From assembly GCA_964515335.1 (NCBI GenBank), contig CAZETS010000006.1:38984-102983 (forward strand): a DNA stretch of 64,000 nt, given 5' to 3'. This document shows positions 7,252 to 15,242 of the stretch, in pieces. The DNA comes from TMED88 sp964515335 (GTDB taxonomy: Bacteria > Myxococcota_A > UBA9160 > UBA4427). How positions within the stretch are numbered: the stretch's first letter is position 1; each line of letters opens with the position of its first letter. The notes below the pieces were generated by a model. That model worked only from the letters and a program-made list of their open reading frames with translations. It did not search any database and was not told the DNA's origin. The position numbers and the translations under genes are program-made.

Positions 7252-7884
7252 ATGCCTGGGTCCATTGAATCGCAGAGGCAGGCCCTCACCCCGCGGAGCC
7301 GGCGCACCCGCCGCCGCATTCTCGAGGCCGCCGGCGAGTGCTTCGCGGTGCGCGGCTTCGCGAAGACCACGGTGGAGGAGATCGCGAGCGAAGCGGGGGT
7401 CTCCAAGGCCCTGGTCTACCACCATTTCAAGACGAAGGAGCACATCCTCGACACGGTGCTCGCGTCGACTCTGTCGGACTGGGACGAAGCCACGCGCGTG
7501 GACTGGCACGCCGGGGGGAGCGTGCTCGAGGGCATCGCGGCCATGCTCCGCACCTCGATCGCCTACGCGCGCCGGCGCCCGGTGCTGCGCGGACTGATCG
7601 AGCTCGACAGTCGCCTGCTGGCGGACTCGGACGCCGGCCGTGTGATGCGGGAGCAGATGCAGGAGCTGCGCGCGTCGCTGCGCGCCGCTCTGTCGGCCGG
7701 GGTCGAGCGTGGCGAGCTGCGAGAGGACCTCGACACCGAGCGCGCCGCGGAGGTGCTCCTGCTCAATCACCTGGCGTTCCTGCAGCACGTGCTCGATCCC
7801 GAGTGGATCGACCTCTCCGACGGATCGCTGGTCGACGCCGGCCTCGACATTCTCGTGCGGGGTCTGCAGAGGAGCTCCCCATGA
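7252..7884 (+). CDS. TetR/AcrR-family transcriptional repressor of the efflux operon
   Basis: 210 residues. The N-terminal domain is a typical TetR DNA-binding region: RRTRRRILEAAGECFAVRGF, then the helix-turn-helix at about 38-60 (TTVEEIASEAGVSKALVYHH). The C-terminal two thirds is helical and should bind the inducer, probably a pump substrate. The start at 7252 is supported by the promoter just upstream and leaves essentially no leader; no ribosome-binding site is needed or seen. It is first in a three-gene operon: its TGA overlaps the ATG of the membrane-fusion gene (ATGA at 7881). It most likely represses its own promoter through the palindrome at 7220-7239. Confidence 0.9.
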   Translation: MPGSIESQRQALTPRSRRTRRRILEAAGECFAVRGFAKTTVEEIASEAGVSKALVYHHFKTKEHILDTVLASTLSDWDEATRVDWHAGGSVLEGIAAMLRTSIAYARRRPVLRGLIELDSRLLADSDAGRVMREQMQELRASLRAALSAGVERGELREDLDTERAAEVLLLNHLAFLQHVLDPEWIDLSDGSLVDAGLDILVRGLQRSSP

Positions 7885-9053
7885 CGACGCGACCGGCTCG
7901 GCGAAGAGCGGGCGTCGCGGCCGCGCTGATGATGTGTCTGGCGCTGGCCACGCCGGCCTGCTCGGGAGTGGAGGAGACGGGCGCCCGGGCCGCTCCTGCC
8001 GTTACGGCCGGTCGGTTCGCCGAGCCTGGCCCGGAGCCGGTGGAGGTCAGCGAGATCGGGCTGGCGAGCCTCGAGATGCCGGTCACGGCATCGGGCTCGA
8101 CGCGGGCCCGGCGCGTGTCCGGTCTGGGGGCAGAGCTTCGCGGTCGCATCCTCGCCGTCTACGTGGACGTGGGCGATCCCGTGGAGACGGGCAACGCCCT
8201 CTTTGCACTCGATCCCGCGCCCTACAAGGCGGCGCTCGACGAGGCCCGGGCGGGACTGGCGCTGGCCCGGGCCGAGCACCAGAGTGCGCGGCACGAGGAG
8301 CGGCGTGTCGAGCGGCTGGCCCAGCGGCACGCGGCCTCGGAGGCGCAGCGGGACCAGCTCGCCACGGCCGAAGATGCTGCCACCGCGCGGGTGGCGCAGA
8401 TGGAGGCGCGGGTCGTCCGGGCGGAGAGCGACCTGGAGCGCACCCTGATCCGCGCCCCCTATCCGGGCACCGTGGTGGAGCGGCGCGCCCACGAGGGCGA
8501 CATGGCGGGCCCCGAGCCCGTCGTCGTGCTGCAGGAGCGCGGACCGCTGGTGGCGGTGTTGAACATCCCCGAGTCCACCCCCGTGCCCGTGCGGGCGGGC
8601 GCACCGGTGCTGATCCACGCGCCCGGGCTCGCCGCGCCCATCGCGACGCGGGTGAACCGTGTGAGCGCGCGGGTCGATGCGGACACCCGGACCTACGAGG
8701 TCCGCGCCATCGTCGAAGACGAAAGCGGCACCATCAAGGCGGGCTCCTACGTGTACGCCGAGATCATGGCCACGCCGGCCGGTCCGCGTCCGGTGGTCGA
8801 GCGCTCGGCGCTCCTCATGCGCGACGGTCGCACCTACTTGTTCGCGCTCGATCCGGGAGAGGAGCGCGTCCGCCAGGTGTCGGTGCGCGCGGGGGCCATC
8901 ACCGACGAGTGGGTGGAGATCCTGAGCGGCGCGGACCCGGGCGAGCGGGTGGTGCGCGGCGAGGTGGTGAGGCGCCTCGCCGACGGTGACGCGGTGCGTC
9001 CGGCCGCTGCCGGACTCGCGGGTGGTGTGGCGGCGCGCGGAGCCGCCCGGTGA
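7881..9053 (+). CDS. RND efflux periplasmic adaptor (membrane-fusion protein)
   Basis: 390 residues from ATG 7881. The start is basic then hydrophobic, with Cys 27 (LALATPACSG) as a probable lipid-attachment site, though the residues before it are not a classical lipobox. The body has the MFP layout: a first lipoyl half (AELRGRILAVYVDVGDPV), a coiled-coil hairpin (~120-190, rich in Ala, Glu, Arg), the second lipoyl half (TLIRAPYPGTVVERRAHEGD) and beta-barrel and membrane-proximal domains (AGAPVLIHAPG, ALLMRDGRTYLFAL). It links the inner-membrane RND pump encoded next to an outer-membrane channel; no TolC-type gene is present here. It overlaps both neighbours by 4 bp, implying translational coupling. 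Confidence 0.9.
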   Translation: MTTRPARRRAGVAAALMMCLALATPACSGVEETGARAAPAVTAGRFAEPGPEPVEVSEIGLASLEMPVTASGSTRARRVSGLGAELRGRILAVYVDVGDPVETGNALFALDPAPYKAALDEARAGLALARAEHQSARHEERRVERLAQRHAASEAQRDQLATAEDAATARVAQMEARVVRAESDLERTLIRAPYPGTVVERRAHEGDMAGPEPVVVLQERGPLVAVLNIPESTPVPVRAGAPVLIHAPGLAAPIATRVNRVSARVDADTRTYEVRAIVEDESGTIKAGSYVYAEIMATPAGPRPVVERSALLMRDGRTYLFALDPGEERVRQVSVRAGAITDEWVEILSGADPGERVVRGEVVRRLADGDAVRPAAAGLAGGVAARGAAR

Positions 9054-12000
9054 ACCTCTCCGACGTCTCCATCCGGCGTCCCGTCTTCGCCGCGATGCTC
9101 ATCCTCGGGCTCGTCCTCCTGGGCTTCATTTCTCTCGGTCGGCTCGAGATGCAGATGGAGCCGGACATCGAGTTTCCGTTCCTGATCGTGGTGACGGATC
9201 TTCGCGGCGCCTCGCCGGGCACGGTCGAGCGCGAGGTGACCGACGTGCTCGAGGAGCACATCAACGCCATCGAGGGCATCCGCTCGCTGAGCTCGCTCTC
9301 GAGCCAGGGCCGCTCGCGCATCTCGGTGGAGTTCTCGCTGGGTTACGACATCGACACCAAGGCCCAGGAGGTGCGCGACAAAGTCGCCCTGGCCAGGCCC
9401 TTCCTGCCCCTCGACGTCGAAGATCCGGTCGTGCAGAAGTTCGACCTGAACGCCCAATCCATGCTCACCATCGTGCTCGGCGGCCCGGTCACCCTGCGCG
9501 AGCTGTCGGACTTCGCCGAGCACGAGGTGAAGGAGCGGCTGGAGCGGCTGCCCGGCGTGGGCGGGGTGAACCTGCTCGGCGCGCGCGAGCGCGAGATCCG
9601 CGTCTGGCTCGATCCCCTGCGCCTGGCGGGTTACGGGCTCTCGGTCGACGAGGTGAGCAGGACCCTGCGGCTCGAGAACGCGGAGCTGGCCAGCGGACGC
9701 ATCGAGGGAGAGACCCGGGAGTGGTCGGTCACCACCCAGGGCAAGGCGGTGAGCGTCGAGGAGTTCGGGGCCATCGTGGTGGCCGAGCGCGCGGGCCGGG
9801 TGGTGCAGCTGCGCGACGTCGCCGTCGTCGAGGACGGCATGGCGGAGGCCCGGAGCGTCACGCGCTTCAACGGTCAGCCCGGGGTGGCCTTCGAGATCCA
9901 GCGCCAGAGCGGTGCCGATCTCGTGAGTGTGGCGCGCCACGTTCGCGCCGAAGTCCTGGAGATCCGCGAGGTCCTGCCGCCCCGCATCGGAATCGAGATC
10001 GCGCGCGACTATGCGATCTACATCGAGACCCTGGTGGACACCGTCTTCGACGACATGCTCGTAGCCGGCGCTCTGGTGGTGGCCGTCGTGCTGATCTTCC
10101 TGCGCGAGCCGCGCTCCACCCTGATCGCCGCGCTGGCCATCCCGGCCAGCTTGATCGCGTCGTTCACCCTCTTCTACGCGATGGACCTCTCCATCAACAA
10201 CATGACGTTGATCGCGCTGTCGCTGGCGATCGGCCTGGTGATCGACGACGCCATCGTGGTGCTGGAGAGCATCTACCGAAGGGTCGAAGGCGGCGCCGAA
10301 CCGCGTGACGCCGCCCAACGCGGCGCCCGGGAGGTGGGATTGGCGGTGGTCTCCACCACGCTGGCCGTGTGCGCGGTCTTCGTGCCGATCGCGTTCATGC
10401 GCAGCCTGGTGGGCCGCTACTTCTTCGAATTCGGCGTGGCGGTGACGGTCGCGGTCTGCATGTCGACCCTCGTGGCGCTCACGCTGACGCCCATGCTCGC
10501 CAGCCGCTGGCTGCGCGTAAAGAAAACGCACGGGGCGGTGTACCGCTTCTTCGAACGCGCGCTCGGCGCGTGCGAGCGGGGCTACCGGGGGCTGCTGGGG
10601 GCGGCGCTGCGACGGCGCGTGCTGACGGCCGGAATCGGCCTCGCCTCGGTGGTGGGCGGCCTCTGGGTCGCGTCCACTCTGCCCTTCGACCTGTTCAGTC
10701 GCGACGACCTCAACGAGGCGAGCGTTCGGGCCAGGCTGCCGGTGGGCACGCCGCTGGCGGCCACGGATCGCATCGCCCGCCGCATGGAGGGCCTGCTGGC
10801 CGACCATCCCGACGTCCGCGGCGTCTACGCGGTGACGGGCAGCGAGATCCTGCACGAGCCCAACGTGGCTCGGCTCGACGTGATCCTCCACCCCAAGCAC
10901 GAGCGGGACCACCCCATCACGCAGACCTTCGACGAGCTGCGCGAGCGGCTCGCCGCCGAGCTGCCCGAGCTGCAGGAGTTCTCGGTGGGCTTTCCCGCGT
11001 ACGTCGACTCGGGCGACGGAGCGGACCTGGCCTACAGCCTCCAGGGCCCCGACCTCGCGCGCCTCGAGCGCTACGCCAATCAGCTCGTAGCGCGCATGAA
11101 GGCAGACCCGTCCCTGGTGGACGTGAAGAGCTCGTTCGAGACGGGCCGCCCGCAGATCACCCTCGCCATCGATCGGGGCAGGGCGGCCGACCTGGGCGTC
11201 ACGACCGCGGGGATGGGGCGCACCATCCGTACGCTGCTGGCGGGGGAGAAGGTGGGCTCCTTCGAGGAGTCGGGACGCCGCCACGACGTGCGCGTGCAGG
11301 TGCTGCCCGAGTACCGGGACGAGCCGGCGAAGCTGCAGCTGATCCGGGTGCGCGCCCACACCGGGCAGCTGGTCCCCCTGACCAACGTCGTGCACCCGCG
11401 CATCGAGGAGGGCCCGGCGGAGATCCGCCGGGAGAACCGCACCCGGGAGATCCGGCTCAGCGCCAACATGGCCGCGGAGGTGCCGCTGGGCACCGGGGCG
11501 AAGCAGCTCGAGCAGTGGGGCCGCGAGCTGGGCATCCGGCCTCCCGACACCCTGGTCGCCGGGGGCAGCGCGCGCACCATGCAGGAGACCGTGAGCGACA
11601 TCGGCTTTGCGTTCGCACTGGCGCTGACGGCCCTCTACATGGTGCTGGCCTCGCTCTTCAACTCCTTCACGCACCCCTTCACCATCATGCTGTCGGCCCC
11701 GCTGTCCTTCATCGGCGGCTTCGTGGCGCTCTCGCTCGCGGGCATGAGCCTCGACATGATGAGTGGCATCGGCCTGCTCGTGCTGATGGGCCTGGTGATG
11801 AAGAACGGCATCCTGCTCGTCGACTACATCAATCGGCTGCGCGGCGAAGGACTCGGCCGCGACGAGGCGATCCTGGCTGCGGGCCCCGTACGCATGCGGC
11901 CGGTGCTGATGACCTCGGGCGCGCTGATCTTCGGCATGCTGCCGACCGTGCTCTTCGCGGGCGTGGGCAGCGAGTTCCGCGCTCCGATGGCGATGATCAC

Positions 12001-12175
12001 CATCGGCGGGCTGCTCACCTCGACGATGCTGACCCTGGTCATGGTGCCGGTGGCCTACAGCCTGGTGGACGGCGGAACCGAGCGGCTCCGGCGTTGGCTG
12101 CGTCCCGCGCGCTCGCGGCTCGCGCGCCGGCGCCCCGGCCCGGCGGCCGGTGCGGCGGAGGGAGGCGGGATCTGA
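9050..12175 (+). CDS. RND-family efflux pump, inner-membrane transporter (HAE1/AcrB type)
   Basis: 1041 residues, the usual length for AcrB-type pumps. It starts at a GTG overlapping the adaptor stop (GTGA). The first helix (SIRRPVFAAMLILGLVLLG) is followed by a large periplasmic loop, then helices 2-6 with the proton-relay acids D399 and D400 (LAIGLVIDDAIVVLES), a second porter loop, and helices 8-12 (LNSFTHPFTI region, GLVMKNGILLVDYIN, EFRAPMAMITIGGLL). The protein should export hydrophobic or amphiphilic compounds by proton antiport with the adjacent adaptor. Both loops look intact, so it should be functional. The C-terminus ends in a basic Arg/Pro/Ala tail. Substrate unknown; the TetR gene upstream suggests inducible expression. 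Confidence 0.92.
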   Translation: MNLSDVSIRRPVFAAMLILGLVLLGFISLGRLEMQMEPDIEFPFLIVVTDLRGASPGTVEREVTDVLEEHINAIEGIRSLSSLSSQGRSRISVEFSLGYDIDTKAQEVRDKVALARPFLPLDVEDPVVQKFDLNAQSMLTIVLGGPVTLRELSDFAEHEVKERLERLPGVGGVNLLGAREREIRVWLDPLRLAGYGLSVDEVSRTLRLENAELASGRIEGETREWSVTTQGKAVSVEEFGAIVVAERAGRVVQLRDVAVVEDGMAEARSVTRFNGQPGVAFEIQRQSGADLVSVARHVRAEVLEIREVLPPRIGIEIARDYAIYIETLVDTVFDDMLVAGALVVAVVLIFLREPRSTLIAALAIPASLIASFTLFYAMDLSINNMTLIALSLAIGLVIDDAIVVLESIYRRVEGGAEPRDAAQRGAREVGLAVVSTTLAVCAVFVPIAFMRSLVGRYFFEFGVAVTVAVCMSTLVALTLTPMLASRWLRVKKTHGAVYRFFERALGACERGYRGLLGAALRRRVLTAGIGLASVVGGLWVASTLPFDLFSRDDLNEASVRARLPVGTPLAATDRIARRMEGLLADHPDVRGVYAVTGSEILHEPNVARLDVILHPKHERDHPITQTFDELRERLAAELPELQEFSVGFPAYVDSGDGADLAYSLQGPDLARLERYANQLVARMKADPSLVDVKSSFETGRPQITLAIDRGRAADLGVTTAGMGRTIRTLLAGEKVGSFEESGRRHDVRVQVLPEYRDEPAKLQLIRVRAHTGQLVPLTNVVHPRIEEGPAEIRRENRTREIRLSANMAAEVPLGTGAKQLEQWGRELGIRPPDTLVAGGSARTMQETVSDIGFAFALALTALYMVLASLFNSFTHPFTIMLSAPLSFIGGFVALSLAGMSLDMMSGIGLLVLMGLVMKNGILLVDYINRLRGEGLGRDEAILAAGPVRMRPVLMTSGALIFGMLPTVLFAGVGSEFRAPMAMITIGGLLTSTMLTLVMVPVAYSLVDGGTERLRRWLRPARSRLARRRPGPAAGAAEGGGI

Positions 12176-12243
12176 CCAGCGAGGAAGTGCAGCACGGCCG
12201 CGTAGGGCCGGCCGGCGGGGGGCAGTTGCTACCCTCCTTCCCG

Positions 12244-12570
12244 ATGTTCGAACGGCTTTCGTCGACGGAACGCCTGCAGCTGATGAAGTTCGTCTGCTCG
12301 TTCGCCTGGGCGGATCTCGAGATCCGCCCCGAGGAGCGCGCCTTCATCGGGCGCCTGGTGGGCGGTCTCGATCTCGATCCGGACGAGGAGGTGCAGGTCC
12401 AGCAGTGGCTCGAGGTGCCACCGGCCCTGGACGGCCTCGATCCGACGACCATCCCCGCCGCGCACCGGCGGCTGTTCATCGCGGCGATCGAGGGCGTGAT
12501 CGAGTCGGACGGCCGGCTCGCCCTCGAAGAGTCCGAGAGCCTCGAGGTCTTTCGTCAGCTGCTCGAGTGA
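12244..12570 (+). CDS. Small TerB/DjlA-like helical protein
   Basis: 108 residues from ATG 12244. The whole sequence fits the TerB-like helical domain: an opening helix (MFERLSSTERLQLMKFVCSFAWADLEI), the acidic turn with RPEERAFIGRLV, and a second acidic site (EGVIESDGRLALEESE), equivalent to the two metal-binding turns of TerB and DjlA domains. These domains occur in tellurite-resistance and stress-response proteins and probably bind Ca2+ or other divalent ions. It sits 68 bases after the efflux pump and may be co-transcribed. It is followed by a strong hairpin that separates it from the convergent tesB. Precise role unknown. Confidence 0.65.
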   Translation: MFERLSSTERLQLMKFVCSFAWADLEIRPEERAFIGRLVGGLDLDPDEEVQVQQWLEVPPALDGLDPTTIPAAHRRLFIAAIEGVIESDGRLALEESESLEVFRQLLE

Positions 12571-12576
12571 TCGGGC

Positions 12577-12597
12577 GGCGCGGCAGCCCGCCGCGCC
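12577..12597. terminator. Bidirectional hairpin between convergent terB-like and tesB genes
   Basis: GGCGCGGC and GCCGCGCC form a perfect 8-bp stem with a 5-base loop, 6 bases after the TerB-like stop and 27 bases from the tesB stop. The T-tract is poor on both strands, so termination may need Rho, but position and symmetry support a shared terminator. Confidence 0.5.
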
Positions 12598-12624
12598 GGG
12601 TCGTCTTCCGGGCCGCTGCCGTCG

Positions 12625-13521
12625 CTACTCGGCGCGATCCTCCTGCGCCCTCGCCGGTCGCAGCAGCGCCTCCTGGGCGGTGGAGGCGACCAGCTCGCCT
12701 TCAAGCGTGTAGATCGTGCCCCGGGCGAGACCGCGCGCTCCGAAGGCCGCCGGACTGTCCTGGTGGTAGAGCAGCCACTCGTCGATGCGCGCCGGCTTGT
12801 GGAACCAGACGGCGTGGTCGAGGCTGGCGGTCATCAGCGGGCCGAGCTCGCCCATACGGCCGTGCGACTGGACGATGGAGTCGAGCAGCGAGAGGTCGCT
12901 CGCGTAGGCGAGCACGCACTGGTGGAGGAACGGGTCGTCCGGCAGCTCGCGCACGGCCTTCAACCAGACGCAGCTCGGGCCCTCGTGGGTGTCGAGCGTG
13001 ATGAACGTCGGCGGGTTCAGGTGTCGCGTCTCGATCGGTCCGCTGCGGCCCGCCCACTCGCGGAACTCGGGGCGGATCTGGTCGGCCAGCTTCCGGGCCC
13101 ACTCGGTGCGGGTGAGCACCTGCTCGGGCGGCGGAACGTCGGGCTTCGCGAGTTGGTGCGCGTAGCCGCGCTCGGCCTCGTGGAACGACACCGCCATGTT
13201 GAAGATCGCCTTGCCGCGCTGCTGCGCGACGACACGGCGGGTCGTGAACGAGCGACCGTCACGAATGCGGTCGACGGTGTACACGACGGGCACCGCGGGG
13301 TCGCCCGGACGCAGGAAGTAGCCGTGCAGCGAGTGCGCGGGCGTTCCCTCGACCGTATAGCCAGCGGCGCGCAGGGCCTGAGCGGCCACCTGCCCGCCGA
13401 AGAGGCGCCCGGGCCGTCGCTTCTCGTTGCGGCCCCGGTAGATGTTCTCGTCGATCTCTTCGAGGTCGAGCACCGCGAGCAGGTCCTCGATCGCCTCCTC
13501 GGGCCTGCTGTCGAATCTCAT
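12625..13521 (-). CDS. tesB: Acyl-CoA thioesterase II
   Basis: 298 residues from ATG 13521; a longer reading would add ~45 Arg/Pro-rich residues unlike the family. It is a double hot-dog protein of normal TesB length. The N-terminal half has GRLFGGQVAAQAL and HSLHGYFLRPGD; the C-terminal half has ASDLSLLDS, SLDHAVWFHKP and STAQEALLR, which carry the Asp, Ser/Thr and Gln that activate water in E. coli TesB (the Thr position is Ser here). It hydrolyses fatty acyl-CoAs in the cytoplasm to free acid and CoA. It is last in a minus-strand series with an acyl-CoA ligase, a Gfo/Idh oxidoreductase and a MarR regulator. Confidence 0.92.
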   Translation of the reverse strand: MRFDSRPEEAIEDLLAVLDLEEIDENIYRGRNEKRRPGRLFGGQVAAQALRAAGYTVEGTPAHSLHGYFLRPGDPAVPVVYTVDRIRDGRSFTTRRVVAQQRGKAIFNMAVSFHEAERGYAHQLAKPDVPPPEQVLTRTEWARKLADQIRPEFREWAGRSGPIETRHLNPPTFITLDTHEGPSCVWLKAVRELPDDPFLHQCVLAYASDLSLLDSIVQSHGRMGELGPLMTASLDHAVWFHKPARIDEWLLYHQDSPAAFGARGLARGTIYTLEGELVASTAQEALLRPARAQEDRAE

Positions 13522-13582
13522 GGGCGGCGGAGTATAGCGGCGCGGATCGCGCGCCCGGGAGGCGGCGTCGGGGGGTAGCCGC

Positions 13583-14125
13583 TCAGCGAGGCGATGCGGC
13601 GGGGGGCACGGCCGGTGCGACGATCGCCTCGGCGGATTCCGCGGCGATCGAGCCACCGTGTCGCAGCCGCCGTTCGAGCTCCCCGTCGATCAGGCCGGCG
13701 AGATCGTCGAAGGCGGCGAGAATGCCCTCGCGATTGCCCGTCGTGCACAGCTTTTCGACGACCTCGACGAGTGTGGCCTCGGTCCGCTCGAGCGCGGCGG
13801 TGCCGGCCGACGTGATCTCGATGCGAACGCCGCGCCCGTCGGTCTCGTCGGCGACCCGGCGCAGGCGGCTCTCCTTCTCGAGGCCGGCCACCAGCGCGGT
13901 CAGGGTCGGCCGCTTGATGGCGACCTCGGCGGCCAGCTCGCCGGCGCGCTTCGGCCCGTGTCGCAGGAACAGCAGCAGCCGGTACTGCGGAAGGCTCAGG
14001 CCCGCGCCGCGGCACGCCTGCTCGAAGGCGCGGCTCAGGCAGACGATCGATCGCACTGCCCGCGCCGCACGGGCGTCGGTCGCGGTCGGGGGGCTCTTCG
14101 GTCGGGGGGCTTCGATCTCGTCCAC
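13583..14125 (-). CDS. MarR-family transcriptional regulator
   Basis: 180 residues. The winged helix-turn-helix lies at about residues 40-110: LSLPQYRLLLFLRHGPKRAGELAAEVAIKRPTLTALVAGLE for helices 2-4, then the wing with DETDGRGVRIEIT. Flanking helices form the dimer interface. MarR proteins are usually repressors released by small ligands, often phenolics or acyl-CoAs. Its place between the Gfo/Idh gene and tesB suggests that it controls the acyl-CoA gene series, perhaps with an acyl-CoA ligand. The C-terminal ~25 residues are Ala/Pro-rich and probably flexible. Confidence 0.88.
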   Translation of the reverse strand: MDEIEAPRPKSPPTATDARAARAVRSIVCLSRAFEQACRGAGLSLPQYRLLLFLRHGPKRAGELAAEVAIKRPTLTALVAGLEKESRLRRVADETDGRGVRIEITSAGTAALERTEATLVEVVEKLCTTGNREGILAAFDDLAGLIDGELERRLRHGGSIAAESAEAIVAPAVPPAASPR

Positions 14126-14207
14126 TACCCGGTCATCGTACCAGACGGGCGAAGCCGTTTCGGTGGAATTTCGACCGCTGCTGTGTGGTCGGGCGACTCT
14201 CGTCGTC

Positions 14208-15242
14208 TCACGCGCCTTCTCGTGCGCTCTCGGCCACTCGTCCCCGGGGCGACAGCCCGGCTTGCTCGTAGATCGCGTCGATCACCGCCATGTTGCGCAC
14301 GCCGTCCGGGCCATCGGTGACGGGTGACCGGCCGCTGCGCACGGAATCGACGAAGGCTCGCAGCTGACCCGTGTACGTCGGCTCCCCGCGCAGCCGGTGC
14401 ACGGCGCGCTCGTCCGGACCTCGGACCGTGACGCGGTGGTAGACGTGCGGGGCGATCGGGTTGAAGATCCGGATCGAGCCCCGCGCGCAGCGCACCACAC
14501 ACGACAGCCGCAAGAGCGCGAGTGAGCAGAGCGAGACGGTCATGCGCGCGGTGCTTCCGTTCGCGAAGGCGAGTTCGGCCCGCATGAAGCGGTCGACGCC
14601 CGGACTCGATTCGCGGGCGCGCGCCGAGACGACGGTGGGCTCGTCGCCTCCGAAGGTGCGGATCATGTTCACCGTGTAGGCGCCGAGGTCCATGGTGGCG
14701 CCGCCGGCGAGATCGAGCCGGTAGCGGATGTTGCCCGGGGCCAGCATCGGGACGCAGAAGGCGGCCTCGACGTGCTCGACGCGGCCGAGCCCGCCGCCCG
14801 CGAGCGTTTCGGACACGAAGCGGGTCACCGGGTGGTAGCGCCAGTGGAATGCCTCCATGAGGATGCGTCCGTGCCGTTCGGCCGCCTCCGTCATGGCACG
14901 GGCCTCGTCGGCGTTCGACGCCAGCGGCTTCTCGCAGAGCACGTGCTTGCCGGCCTCGAGGGCGCGGATCGTCCACTCGCAGTGGTGGCTGTTGGGCAGC
15001 GGGTTGTAGATCGCGTCGAGCGACTCGTCGGCGATCAGCGCTTCGTAGCCGTCGTGGACGCGGGGGATGCGATGCTTCCTGGCGAACCGCTCGGCGCGGG
15101 ATCGCTCGCGCGCGGCCACCGCGGCGATCTCGACTTCCGGCACGGCGCGTGCGGGCGCGATCAGTGCCATCGGCGTGATGCGGGCCGCGCCGAGCGTGCC
15201 GATGCGGATGGGGCGGTCGGTCGCGTGGGCGGGAGCGCTCAG
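14208..15242 (-). CDS. Gfo/Idh/MocA-family NAD(P)-dependent oxidoreductase
   Basis: About 344 residues. The N-terminal Rossmann fold opens with IRIGTLGAARI and contains NPLPNSHHCEWTIRALEAGKHVLCEKP; its EKP motif holds the catalytic Lys. The C-terminal domain has the usual GGATMDLGAYTVNMIR stretch. It probably oxidises or reduces a sugar or polyol-like substrate with NAD(P). The start is unusual: no ATG, GTG or TTG lies close upstream in frame. A CTG at 15242 overlaps the TGA of the preceding acyl-CoA ligase (CTGA) and has GGAGGG 4 bases before it; the nearest conventional start is an ATG 108 bases further up, inside the ligase. I chose the CTG. Confidence 0.8.
   Translation of the reverse strand: MSAPAHATDRPIRIGTLGAARITPMALIAPARAVPEVEIAAVAARERSRAERFARKHRIPRVHDGYEALIADESLDAIYNPLPNSHHCEWTIRALEAGKHVLCEKPLASNADEARAMTEAAERHGRILMEAFHWRYHPVTRFVSETLAGGGLGRVEHVEAAFCVPMLAPGNIRYRLDLAGGATMDLGAYTVNMIRTFGGDEPTVVSARARESSPGVDRFMRAELAFANGSTARMTVSLCSLALLRLSCVVRCARGSIRIFNPIAPHVYHRVTVRGPDERAVHRLRGEPTYTGQLRAFVDSVRSGRSPVTDGPDGVRNMAVIDAIYEQAGLSPRGRVAESAREGA

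Noticed and set aside
8834..11674. Long open frame (946 codons) on the minus strand opposite the first RND pump
   Set aside because: It is antisense to a well-supported transporter, has a His/Gln/Arg-rich composition typical of antisense frames in GC-rich genes, and shows no domain or ribosome-binding site.
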